From assembly GCA_945874455.1 (NCBI GenBank), contig CAMCHO010000015.1, forward strand, positions 1 through 45,547: a DNA stretch of 45,547 nt, written 5' to 3'. The stretch comes from Opitutus sp. GAS368 (lineage in GTDB: Bacteria; Verrucomicrobiota; Verrucomicrobiia; Opitutales; Opitutaceae). The position numbers and the translations under genes were made by a program. Below, piece after piece: positions 26,705-35,383 of the stretch. The notes below the pieces were generated by a model. The model ran no database searches and had not been told where the DNA came from. It was given only the letters and a program-made list of their open reading frames with translations. Each line of letters begins with the position of its first letter. Within the stretch, counting starts at the first letter, position 1.

Positions 26705-26724
26705 CATGGGCTGGAAAGCCCATG
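26705..26724 (-). terminator. Candidate hairpin terminator after the copper monooxygenase-like gene
   Basis: A perfect 8-bp stem catgggct/agcccatg with a GGAA loop (TTCC on the minus strand) lies 3 bp past the stop codon at 26728. No T-run follows, so termination strength is uncertain. Confidence 0.4.
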
Positions 26725-26727
26725 GCA

Positions 26728-29700
26728 CTACGGCAGGTCGTAGACCTCGACGATGGCGACGCCAGTGGTGTTGTTTACCCCGCTGACTTGCGCGGTGTAG
26801 GTGCCGGCAGGAAGAGTGATAATGAGGGCGGCATCGCGGCTGTTGGCCGTGAGCGCAAACGCGCCGACGCTGGAAAAAGCCGCGGTGAGCTGCGCGGCAG
26901 TGGAAGTCGAGGGACTGATGGGCGCGGACCAGTTATCGTTGGTGGCGAGGGGAGCCTCGGTGCCCTGGCGGAAGACTTCGAGCTTTGGGTCGGCAAGGAC
27001 TCCGGTGACACCGAAGCCCGAGAGCGTCGGGCCCACGGCGCGAATGAGCAGGCTACGAGGGGTGGTCCCGCGCACGACGAAGCCGGCGGCGAGGATGTCA
27101 GCACCGGTGGCGACGCGAGCGCGGCAGGAGAGATTCACGAGCGTGCTGGGCGTGGCGTCGGCCTCATAGACTTCGACGAGGGCGACACCCGAAGCGGCGG
27201 CCCCCGTGCCGGTACCGGCGACTTGAATGGTGTAGCTGCCGGGCGGAAGGGTGACGAGAAGCGCGGCGTCGCGGCTACCGGGGGCGAGGGCGAAGGCGCC
27301 CTGGGCAGTGCTCGCGGCTTGGAGCGCGGCGACATCGGGGACGTTGCCCCAGTCGTCATTGACGAGAATGGGCTGGTTGGCGGAATCGAACACAGTGACG
27401 ACGGGATTAGCGAGCGTGGCGGGGACACCGAAGGCTCCGAGGGCCGGACCGGCGGCGCGGATGAGGAGAGTTTTCGGTTTTGTACCACGAATCGTGATAC
27501 CGGGGATAACGACGTTGGCCCCGGTGCCGACGCTGGCGCGGGCGGAGATATTCACAAGACCGCTGAACTCAAAGGAGATGGTGGCAGGGGTGCTGGTGGT
27601 GGAGCCGGCGGAATTGGTGGCGACGCACGTAAAATCTCCGGCGTAGGCGGCGGTGAGGTTGGTGAGCTCGAGGACGGGCTCGGTGGTGTTGCAGAAATCT
27701 TGGCCGCGGCAGAGCCACGTGTAGGTCGGTTTGGGGAAACCGGTCGCGGCGGCGAAAAGAGTGATGTTGGCGCCGAGGGCCGTACGAACGCTCTTAGGTT
27801 GGACGGTAAAGACAGGGGCGGCGGTGGCGGCGCTGACCGCGAGGTCGACGACGGTGGCTGCGGAGCCGGCGGCATTTTCGGCGGTAATGACGAAGGCGCG
27901 GCGACCGGAGAGGGTCGGGGTGCCAGAGAGCACGCCGGTGCGGGCGTCGAGGGACAGGCCGGCGGGCAGCGAGGCGGCGCGAAACGTCGTCGGGCTGTTG
28001 GCGGCGGTGAGGGCGAGGGTGAAGGCTTCGCCGACGCGGCCGCGCGCGACGGACGTAGCGGCGAACACGGGCGGCTTCGCGGTGGTGATGCGGTCGGGCA
28101 GCTCGGCGTAGTTGATGTAGCCGATGAACATCTCATCGTTGGTTTGTTCGCCGAAGCGGACTGTGGCGCGGGAGTTGGGGTTGGCGGGATTTTGGGCGGA
28201 ATTATCGAAAGCGCCACGGACATGGATGATGGTGCCGGCGGGGAGACGCTTGGGTTGGGCGAAGCGATACTGCGACTGCCAGTTGAAATCGTACTGGGGG
28301 ATATTGAGCAGGGTTTCGCTCGAGCCGTCGGGGTAGAGAGCGTCGTATTTGAATCGCTTGCCGCGGTAGTGCATGTGCGTGTTGAGCTCGTAAAGCATAA
28401 CATCCTTCGTCGCCGAGGCGATAAAGGTGGCCTCGCGTTCGTAGTCTTTCGCCCCGGCAGGGATGGTGATGGCGACGTTGTTGGCGGACTTGGTCAGCAG
28501 CTGACGTTCCGGAGCGGTGGTGGCGAAATAGAGGCCGAGCTCGGTTTCGTCGGTCTCGGGTTGCCCGGTGGTGGTGTAATGCATTTGGACTGTGACCTTG
28601 GAGTCTTTTCGGAGCATTTTTCCGGACCCCTCGGGGAACCAAGTCTGGTCCAATCCGGGGACGTAACCGGCAAAGAACCCGGTCAGCCCTGGTAGGGCGC
28701 CACCGAGGATAGCGAGAACCTGCTCGACCTGGGAGCCTTCGAGAACCAAGGCATGGTGAACGACCCGCCGGTTGCCGGGCTTTACGAAAACGGCGCGGAG
28801 CCATTTGTCCTCGGACGTGGGGATCGTGACTTCGGGATAATCGTAAGAAAGGGTGCCCGTTGCGGGCAGCGATTTTTTTGGCAGCCGGAGGATCATATCG
28901 GGCCGGCCGAGGGGCCAATCGCCACCGGCGGGAGCGGCGGCGATGGCGAGGGGATCAGTGGTGGCATTGCCGCGGGGGGCACCGGCGCGGGCCCAAGCGT
29001 GGAGCGTGGAGGATTCGGCGGGGGTGAGGGCGGCACCGTTAGACCAGACGCCGTAGCGGGAGTCGGCGTGCCACGGGGCCATCCGTTTGACGAGCATCGA
29101 TTGGCGGATGCTCGCGGCCTTGGCGGACACGTCGGAAAACTTGGCGTAGACGTGGGGTGCGATATTGCCCGGCGAGTGACACGAGACGCAGCGCGCGAGC
29201 ACAATGGGAGCGACTTCCGTGGCGTAGTCGGGCACGGCGGGGGCAGGCAGGTCGAGCGCCAGTGCTGTAGGTCTGACGGCGATACGCGTGCCGGCGGCGG
29301 GGGCGGTGCGGGCGATGAGCGCGGCGACGGAGTCGGCGGCGAAGTTTTGGGTGGGAGCGGCGAGCGAGGTAGGGTCGGCGTTGTCGAGGGGGCCGCGATA
29401 GGAGAGCGTCCAGTTTTCAGAGTTGATCACGAAAACTTCCAACTGGCGCGTGACACCGAGTTCGGAGGCGACGAGTTGGGCTTCGTCGAGGAGGACCGGC
29501 GTGGGATTGTTGAAGAGTGCTTGCTCAGCGACAAGGGCGGCTCGGTCGGCGGCGAGGTTGGAGTCGATTTGCCAGAGGGTGACGTCGGTGGCAGCCCAGC
29601 GGGCGCGCAGGGCGCGAAGGGCACTGGCGGTTTGCAGCCTGCGGGGGCTGCCGCTGGCGGTGAAGACGAGGACGACAGCCTTGGTGGTGGACTCGTAGTA

Positions 29701-29925
29701 GAGTTCGCGGGTGGCACCGGTATGGTCGGTGAGACGGAAATTAGGGACGAAGCTGCCGGGGGCCAGACCGTCGGGTGACTCGCTGGTGGCGAACACCCTC
29801 GGATCGAAAGGGCGAGTGCCCGAGTGGTCCATGGAAACGAGCTGCGGTGCCGCGAGCGCGAGCGCGGAAGTGATCGGCAGGAGTCGGCGCGAGAGCCGGA
29901 AAAGGATGAGGAGGAGGGAGCTCAT
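26728..29925 (-). CDS. Exported copper type II monooxygenase-like protein with haem c motif and C-terminal tandem domain
   Basis: A 1065-residue protein started at the ATG at 29925, which opens a signal-like segment (LLLILFRLSRRLLPITSALALAAP). Residues 55-205 look like a thioredoxin/peroxiredoxin fold, but the active-site stretch reads VFTASGSPRR with no cysteine. A single haem c motif, CVSCH (C246, C249, H250), lies in a short cytochrome-like segment. Residues 340-680 resemble copper type II ascorbate-dependent (PHM-like) monooxygenases: HH at 390-391, QMHY with H449 and NTHMHY with H517 and H519. An Ig-like domain (LPAGLSLDARTGVLSGTPTL) and a second Ig domain follow; 789-1065 are two copies of the shared C-terminal domain. 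It may oxidise a small or polymeric substrate outside the cell, with the haem supplying electrons. Substrate unknown. Confidence 0.88.
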   Translation of the reverse strand: MSSLLLILFRLSRRLLPITSALALAAPQLVSMDHSGTRPFDPRVFATSESPDGLAPGSFVPNFRLTDHTGATRELYYESTTKAVVLVFTASGSPRRLQTASALRALRARWAATDVTLWQIDSNLAADRAALVAEQALFNNPTPVLLDEAQLVASELGVTRQLEVFVINSENWTLSYRGPLDNADPTSLAAPTQNFAADSVAALIARTAPAAGTRIAVRPTALALDLPAPAVPDYATEVAPIVLARCVSCHSPGNIAPHVYAKFSDVSAKAASIRQSMLVKRMAPWHADSRYGVWSNGAALTPAESSTLHAWARAGAPRGNATTDPLAIAAAPAGGDWPLGRPDMILRLPKKSLPATGTLSYDYPEVTIPTSEDKWLRAVFVKPGNRRVVHHALVLEGSQVEQVLAILGGALPGLTGFFAGYVPGLDQTWFPEGSGKMLRKDSKVTVQMHYTTTGQPETDETELGLYFATTAPERQLLTKSANNVAITIPAGAKDYEREATFIASATKDVMLYELNTHMHYRGKRFKYDALYPDGSSETLLNIPQYDFNWQSQYRFAQPKRLPAGTIIHVRGAFDNSAQNPANPNSRATVRFGEQTNDEMFIGYINYAELPDRITTAKPPVFAATSVARGRVGEAFTLALTAANSPTTFRAASLPAGLSLDARTGVLSGTPTLSGRRAFVITAENAAGSAATVVDLAVSAATAAPVFTVQPKSVRTALGANITLFAAATGFPKPTYTWLCRGQDFCNTTEPVLELTNLTAAYAGDFTCVATNSAGSTTSTPATISFEFSGLVNISARASVGTGANVVIPGITIRGTKPKTLLIRAAGPALGAFGVPATLANPVVTVFDSANQPILVNDDWGNVPDVAALQAASTAQGAFALAPGSRDAALLVTLPPGSYTIQVAGTGTGAAASGVALVEVYEADATPSTLVNLSCRARVATGADILAAGFVVRGTTPRSLLIRAVGPTLSGFGVTGVLADPKLEVFRQGTEAPLATNDNWSAPISPSTSTAAQLTAAFSSVGAFALTANSRDAALIITLPAGTYTAQVSGVNNTTGVAIVEVYDLP

Positions 29926-30466
29926 TGGGGGGAGGCTAGGAGAACAAAAGCGGATGTGCCAAATACGGAATACCCGGGGGCGTAGGTTCGCCAATTTTAT
30001 TACCGATTGATGCAATACCCCGAACCTGACTTCGGGAAGGTGTGAGCGGGTGGCGATGAGCGTGCCCGCAACGATTGGCAAACGAGTCGCGAGGAAATAA
30101 CCCTTCAGCCTGACCAGCATGAAAAATGATCAAAAGATAAGAAACGAAATGTTCGGAAACGGGAGAACCGAAAATAACCGTAGAGAACGACAAGGCGGGT
30201 GTCGTGCAGCACTCAGCACGAAAGACGAGTCCCATAAAAAGTGTCACGTAATACGTGACACTTTTCTAGAAGGATTTTTGAGCGTTTTTGAGGTTCATTT
30301 AATCGCGTAATCCAGGCCGCCGTTTTTACGCGTGGTCGGGTGGGCGGGACGGGGTCGCCGGCTTGCGATGATCAGCCCATGCAACGGGCTAGGCTGCCCG
30401 CTCCACCGGCTCCACCGAAAAGCTCCCTTGCCAGCGACAGACCACGCCCCAAATCTTTCTGCCCTT
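29926..30466. other. Divergent intergenic region between the copper monooxygenase-like gene and cimA
   Basis: About 540 bp between divergent start codons, so it should hold promoters for both. It is more AT-rich than its surroundings, notably 30115-30310. The 29-bp palindrome at 30237-30265 is the only strong element. Short in-frame extensions of both genes run into it but carry no signal peptide or conserved residues. A cgtgc/gcacg stem (30204-30221) is also visible. Confidence 0.5.
30237..30265. promoter_or_regulatory. 29-bp perfect palindrome
   Basis: Two 14-bp arms, aaaagtgtcacgta and tacgtgacactttt, flank a single central A. As RNA it folds into a 12-bp stem with a 5-nt loop, with A-tract and T-tract ends as in a bidirectional terminator. 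It lies about 310 bp from the left start codon and 200 bp from the cimA start, in a divergent region, so an operator for a dimeric regulator is an alternative. The sequence alone does not decide. Confidence 0.6.
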
Positions 30467-32029
30467 ATGGCCACCGCCGTCAAAATATACGATACCACCC
30501 TGCGTGATGGCACCCAGGGCGAAGGCATTAGCTTTTCCGTCACCGACAAGCTGCTCATTGCCCAAAAACTCGACGCGTTCGGGGTGGATTACATTGAAGG
30601 CGGTTTTCCCGGCTCCAATCCGCGCGACATCACGTTTTTTCAAGAGGCGAAAAATCTCAAGCTGAAGCACGCCCGTTTGGCGGCGTTTGGCTCCACGCGT
30701 CGCGCGGGTGCCAAGGCCGACGAGGACGCCCAGCTACGCACGCTGCTCGAGAGCGGCATGCCGGTGATGACCATCGTCGGAAAAACGTGGACGTTGCACG
30801 TGACGGAGATTCTTCGGACCACGCTCGAGGAGAACCTCGCGATGATTGAGGACTCGGCGCGTTACCTCGTCGCCCAGGGGCGTGAAGTGATCTACGATGC
30901 CGAGCATTATTTCGACGGCTACAAATCCGATCCCGACTACGCCCTCCGTACCCTCGCCGCCGCGCTGCGGGGTGGGGCGAGCAATTTAACGTTGTGCGAT
31001 ACCAACGGCGGGACGCTCGTGGACGAGTTCAAGGAAATCGTCGGGCGGGCCGTTAAAGAATTCGGCGCCGACAAAGTGGGCGTGCATTGCCATAACGACG
31101 GCGGTCTCGGGGTCGCTCTCACGCTGGCGGGAGTAGGTGCAGGCGCGACGCTCGTGCAGGGCACGATGAACGGATATGGTGAGCGCGTCGGTAATGCCAA
31201 TATGGCGACCGTGCTGCCGAATCTATTTCTGAAGATGGACCGCACAGCGCGATGCGCGGTGAATCTCATCCAGCTGCGCGATCTGTCGCTGTTCTTCGAT
31301 GAACTGGCGAATTTGCGCCCGGACCCGAAGGCCCCGTTCGTCGGACAATCGGCCTTTGCGCACAAGGGCGGGCTACACGCCAACGCCGCCCAAAAAGTTG
31401 CGCGCAGTTACGAGCACATCGATCCAGCGCTCGTCGGCAATCGCACCCGCGTGTTGGTGTCCGACATGGCCGGCCGGAGTAGCCTCGCTTTGAAGGCGAA
31501 AGAACTCGGCCTCGACCTCGATGAGAAGCGCCCGGAAATGAAGGGCCTCATTGAGGAGCTGAAGGAGCGGGAATTTCGCGGCTACGAATACGAGGCGGCC
31601 GACGCGTCGTTTCGTCTGCTCGTGGAAAAACATCTCGGCCAGCGGCGGGCCTTTTTTGAAGTGGAAAGCTACCGGGTGATGGTGGAGCGCCACGGCGCGG
31701 ACCTTTGGTCAGAAGCGACGGTGAAGCTTACAGTCGCCGGTGAATCGATCCACACGGTGGCGGAAGACACGGGCCCGATCGGTGCCTTGGACAAGGCACT
31801 GCGCCTCGCGCTGGAGAAAACGTTTCCGCAAATTCGATCAGTTGCCCTGCGCGACTACAAAGTTCGTATTTTGGAAAACACCGGCAACACGAGTGCGCGC
31901 ACGCGCGTGTTGATTGAGAGCGGTGACGGTGCGCAGATCTGGGGCACCGTGGGAGTGAGCGACAATATTATCGACGCGAGCTGGGAAGCGTTGCGTGAGT
32001 CGGTGGAGTATAAGCTTTCCCGAACGTAA
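30467..32029 (+). CDS. cimA: (R)-citramalate synthase
   Basis: A 520-residue enzyme that condenses pyruvate with acetyl-CoA to citramalate, the first step of a threonine-independent route to isoleucine. The start MATAVKIYDTTLRDGTQGEG at 30467 is where family homology begins. Signatures include DTTLRDGTQGEGISFSV, DYIEGGFPGSNP, TLCDTNGGTLVDE, VGVHCHNDGGLGVALT with the metal-binding HxH, and GYGERVGNANMATVLPNL. FAHKGGLHANA follows in the linker, and the C-terminal LeuA-type allosteric domain (about 390-520) ends at SVEYKLSRT. The length and the GFPGSNP loop favour citramalate synthase over 2-isopropylmalate synthase. The C-terminal domain implies feedback inhibition, presumably by isoleucine. 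Confidence 0.95.
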   Translation: MATAVKIYDTTLRDGTQGEGISFSVTDKLLIAQKLDAFGVDYIEGGFPGSNPRDITFFQEAKNLKLKHARLAAFGSTRRAGAKADEDAQLRTLLESGMPVMTIVGKTWTLHVTEILRTTLEENLAMIEDSARYLVAQGREVIYDAEHYFDGYKSDPDYALRTLAAALRGGASNLTLCDTNGGTLVDEFKEIVGRAVKEFGADKVGVHCHNDGGLGVALTLAGVGAGATLVQGTMNGYGERVGNANMATVLPNLFLKMDRTARCAVNLIQLRDLSLFFDELANLRPDPKAPFVGQSAFAHKGGLHANAAQKVARSYEHIDPALVGNRTRVLVSDMAGRSSLALKAKELGLDLDEKRPEMKGLIEELKEREFRGYEYEAADASFRLLVEKHLGQRRAFFEVESYRVMVERHGADLWSEATVKLTVAGESIHTVAEDTGPIGALDKALRLALEKTFPQIRSVALRDYKVRILENTGNTSARTRVLIESGDGAQIWGTVGVSDNIIDASWEALRESVEYKLSRT

Positions 32030-32348
32030 CGGATCGGGAGGGGGGGGATTTTCAGGCCGGAAGCGATCGACGAGAGCGGAATCTGTCGTGCTTGCACCGG
32101 GCCCTGCACCGGGGTTTTGACTGCACGGCGTTGATGAGCGCTACGTGTTCGCCGAGCGCAGCGTGGACTGCGCGGATGCCCGCGGGGTGAAGAATGCCGC
32201 GCCCCGCGCACCTCGCACGTAGGACAATGCGGCCCACGAGCGCGTTGCTATGGCGGGTGGAATGACCGCGCGGCGTGCGCCGCAAAAGTCTTGCTAAAAA
32301 AACCTTGCCGTCGACGACGCGAGACGAGAACTTCCGCGCTCCTGGTCT
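32030..32348. other. Spacer between cimA and tRNA-Tyr, no gene recognised
   Basis: About 320 bp with no supported gene. A run of eight G (32039-32046) follows the cimA stop. Short minus-strand frames here are Arg/Ala-rich and match nothing I know. Confidence 0.45.
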
Positions 32349-32434
32349 GGTAGGATACTCAAGTGGCCAACGAGGGGAGACTGTAAATCTCCTGGCTTAC
32401 GCCTTCCTCGGTTCGAATCCGAGTCCTACCACCA
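32349..32434 (+). tRNA. tRNA-Tyr (anticodon GTA)
   Basis: An 86-nt class II tRNA including an encoded CCA. The acceptor pairs GGTAGGA with TCCTACC, the discriminator is A, the anticodon stem GGAGA/TCTCC surrounds CTGTAAA with GTA at 32383-32385, a long variable arm follows, and the T arm is CTCGG/CCGAG with TTCGAAT. All elements of tRNA-Tyr are present. Confidence 0.95.
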
Positions 32435-32596
32435 ATTTAAAAATCCCTCCAGCTGAGGCGGCGAGTGCCCTCGACCGCAGGGCCCGCCCGCCGAGAGGGC
32501 GGCCCCGTGGGGAGGGTACCCTCAGCGTTGCCGAGTGTATGCGATTTCGTTTTCGTTTTTCAGCACCAACGCTTTCTTCAAAGGTCTCTCGGCTCT

Positions 32597-35275
32597 ATGA
32601 AAATGAATCCTTTCTTCACGTTACTGACATCCTCGGCTTTTCTGGCGGGCTTCCGCCTCACGTGCCGGACGCGGTCGGCATATCTCGCGGCCCTCGGAAT
32701 CGTCGCAACGACGGTCGCGCAGCCCTTGGCCGTCACGACCATCGCGGGCCAAGCCGGGGCCCGCGGGAGTGGGGATGGCCTAGGCGCCACGGCGCGATTT
32801 TCCGGGCCGAGTGGCCTCTCGGCGGATGGAGTCGGCGGCATTTACGTCGTTGATTCGCTCAACAATACGGTTCGACGCATCACCGCGTCGGGCGTGGTGA
32901 CGACGATTGCGGGGGGCGAGATTAACGAAATCACCGCTCTGCCGACGCGGGGCTATGCTGATGGCACGGGCCGCAGCGCTTTGTTTTCAACCGGATTTGC
33001 CGTCACCTCGAGTGCGACGGGACCGCTGATTGCGGCCAACTACGGGGCGTTGACGATGGCTTTGGATTCTCAGGGCAATCTTTATGTCGCCGATACGCTG
33101 AATCACGTGATCCGCAAAATCTCGAGCGCCGGCGCGGTGACTACTTTGGCAGGTAGTCCAGGAAGCTCGGGCAGTCTGAATGGGGTGGGAGGCAACGCCC
33201 AGTTTTCGTCGCCGTATGGGGTCGCCGTTGACAGCGCGGGCAACGTCTACGTCGCGGATGCTGGCAACAACACGCTCCGCAAGATTACGCCGGGCGGCAA
33301 CGTGAGCACCTTGGCAGGCCGCGACGGCTCCAACGCCGGTGACCGCGATGGCAACGGTGCTGACGCGCGCTTCAATAGCCCGAGTGGGGTGACGATCGAT
33401 CGTGCGGGCAACGTCTACGTCGCCGACACCAACAACCACACGATCCGCAAAATCTCCTCGGCTGGGACCGTCACGACCTTGGCTGGCGCGGCGGGTAGCA
33501 AAGGAAGTTCCGACGGGATTGGCCTCAAGGCGCGCTTCAACGGTCCGACCGGAATAGCGGTCGACAGCGCGGGCACGATTTTGGTGGCCGACACCGTTAA
33601 CGGCACGATCCGTCGGATTACGCCGGCCGGTGTCGTGAGCACGATCGCAGGCCTCGCGGGCTCGTCGGGTGCCGTGGACGGCACGGGTAACGCCGTCCGC
33701 TTTTCGACACCCTACGGTGTGGCGGTCGACAGCGCCGGGAATATTTTTATCGCCGACAGCGGCAACAACACCGTGCGCAAGGGTGTCGTCAGTTCGGCTG
33801 GGACCGTCACTATTCAGACGCAGCCGAAGACCCAGTTCGTCAATCTGGCCACTCCGGTGCTTTTCACGGTCGTGGCGTCGAGCACGACTGCGCCCACGTA
33901 TCAGTGGCGGAAGAACAATGTAAACGTGATCGGGGCCACCGCCGCGACTTATGCAATCGCAGCAGCGCAGAACTCCGATGAAGCGAGTTACACGGTCGTC
34001 GTGACGAGTGGCTCAGTCTCGGTAACCAGCAGTGCGGCTGTCCTACAGGTTTATCCTGCGTCGGTCTTCATTCCTCCGATAATCATTATTGCGCAACCGT
34101 TGGCGCAGTCGATCAGGGCTGGTGAGAGTGCGACGTTCGTCGTGGATGTCGTCGGCTCGGCAACGCCGTCGTTTCAGTGGCAGAAGAACGAGGTGAATAT
34201 CGGTGGCGCGACGAGTAGCACCTATTCGATCGCCTCCGCGACTAGCGCGGATGCCGGCACCTACCGGGTCGTCGTCAGCGCGGGTGGGGACATTCAAAAC
34301 TCCCTCTCCGCTGCGCTCAGCGTAACCGGCGTGATCACGCCACCGCCGGTGACGCCGCCAGTAACGCCGCCAGTAACACCGCCAGTCACACCGCCGGTCA
34401 CACCGCCGGTCACGCCGCCGGTGACACCGCCGGTCACACCGCCAACACCTCCCTCCACGGCGTTTGGCCGCATCATCAATCTCTCGATTTTGACGTCGCT
34501 CGCAGCGGGCGGAGAAAATTTCACCATGGGCTATGTCGTGGGTGGCAATGGTACCGGCGGCGTGAAGCCGTTGGTGATCCGAGCGGCCGGGCCATCGCTC
34601 GGCGCTTTGGGCGTGGGCGGCACGTTGGACGATCCGAAATTGGAGCTGTTCGCCAGTGACACCAAGACGGGGGAGAACGATAACTGGGGCGGCTCACCGC
34701 AAATGACCGCGGCGATCGCGGCGGTGGGAGCGTTTGCTTATGTAAGCCCAACGTCGAAGGACGCAGCGACGAGCGCGAGCATCACGACGCGAGACAACTC
34801 GGTCGTCGTCTCGGCGGCGAATGGTGGTGCCGGGACCGTCATTGCGGAAATTTACGATGCGACGGCGTCGTCGGCGTTTGCCGCGACAACGCCCCGCTTG
34901 ATCAACGTCTCGGTGCGCAAGCATCTCGGCACGAGACTCACCGTGGGTTTTGTGTTGGGTGGGACGGTGGCGACAAAAGTTTTGATCCGGGCCGTGGGCC
35001 CGACGCTCGGCGACTTCGGGGTTCCGGGCGTGGTCGCCGATCCTCAGCTGACGCTCTTCAACGACGCTTCGGTGAAAATCGGCGAGAACAACGATTGGGG
35101 TGGCACGGCGGAGCTGACGGCGGCCTTTGGGGCAGTGGGCGCATTTGCGCTGCCGGCGACGGCGAAGGATGCGGCGTTGCTCGTGACGTTGCCGCCCGGA
35201 AACTACACGGTACAGGCGTCGGGCACGGCGGGCACCACCGGCGTGGCGCTCGTGGAAGTTTACGAAGTGCGGTGA
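32597..35275 (+). CDS. Secreted NHL-repeat protein with Ig domains and C-terminal tandem domain
   Basis: An 892-residue exported protein. I start at the ATG at 32597 (MKMNPFFTLLTSSAFLAGF), upstream of a membrane-like segment; earlier in-frame codons overlap a GC-rich leader just past tRNA-Tyr. About residues 50-400 contain at least five NHL-type blades of the form GVAVDSAGNVYVADAGNNTLRKI, each followed by TTLAG and a G-D-G turn, which build a beta-propeller. Two Ig-like domains follow (YQWRKNNVNVIGA and FQWQKNEVNIGGA, about 410-580). A proline-rich linker with eight VTPP units leads to residues 623-892, two copies of the C-terminal domain shared with the subtilase and the copper monooxygenase-like protein. 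No catalytic motif is visible; a binding or scaffold role at the surface is likely. Confidence 0.88.
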   Translation: MKMNPFFTLLTSSAFLAGFRLTCRTRSAYLAALGIVATTVAQPLAVTTIAGQAGARGSGDGLGATARFSGPSGLSADGVGGIYVVDSLNNTVRRITASGVVTTIAGGEINEITALPTRGYADGTGRSALFSTGFAVTSSATGPLIAANYGALTMALDSQGNLYVADTLNHVIRKISSAGAVTTLAGSPGSSGSLNGVGGNAQFSSPYGVAVDSAGNVYVADAGNNTLRKITPGGNVSTLAGRDGSNAGDRDGNGADARFNSPSGVTIDRAGNVYVADTNNHTIRKISSAGTVTTLAGAAGSKGSSDGIGLKARFNGPTGIAVDSAGTILVADTVNGTIRRITPAGVVSTIAGLAGSSGAVDGTGNAVRFSTPYGVAVDSAGNIFIADSGNNTVRKGVVSSAGTVTIQTQPKTQFVNLATPVLFTVVASSTTAPTYQWRKNNVNVIGATAATYAIAAAQNSDEASYTVVVTSGSVSVTSSAAVLQVYPASVFIPPIIIIAQPLAQSIRAGESATFVVDVVGSATPSFQWQKNEVNIGGATSSTYSIASATSADAGTYRVVVSAGGDIQNSLSAALSVTGVITPPPVTPPVTPPVTPPVTPPVTPPVTPPVTPPVTPPTPPSTAFGRIINLSILTSLAAGGENFTMGYVVGGNGTGGVKPLVIRAAGPSLGALGVGGTLDDPKLELFASDTKTGENDNWGGSPQMTAAIAAVGAFAYVSPTSKDAATSASITTRDNSVVVSAANGGAGTVIAEIYDATASSAFAATTPRLINVSVRKHLGTRLTVGFVLGGTVATKVLIRAVGPTLGDFGVPGVVADPQLTLFNDASVKIGENNDWGGTAELTAAFGAVGAFALPATAKDAALLVTLPPGNYTVQASGTAGTTGVALVEVYEVR
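34349..34444 (+). repeat. 12-bp minisatellite coding for VTPP repeats
   Basis: Eight in-frame units of 12 bp (gtNacNccgccN) encode the VTPP linker of the NHL-repeat protein. Third positions vary between units (gtg/gta/gtc, acg/aca), so the array is not freshly duplicated, but unit number could still vary between strains. Confidence 0.95.
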
Positions 35276-35383
35276 TGTACAGGTTCTCTGGATATGCGGC
35301 TCACAGGATCAACGATCCAGCGGGCCGCGCCGTAACCGCGGCGATCGGCGGCGGGTGCAGCGACTGGTTGCCCCGCTTCTAGC

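Noticed and set aside
26617-28695. 692-codon open frame on the + strand opposite the copper monooxygenase-like gene
   Set aside because: Composition is that of an antisense GC frame (Gly/Glu/Asp/Ala), with no domain; the minus strand has clear haem and copper motifs.
32481-32504. GC-rich hairpin after tRNA-Tyr as a terminator
   Set aside because: The stem has a bulge and no T-run, and it lies in the leader of the NHL-repeat gene; too weak to annotate.
34349-34444. Regular 12-bp repeats considered as a CRISPR-like array
   Set aside because: No spacers; the units are contiguous, in frame and code for VTPP in a long protein.
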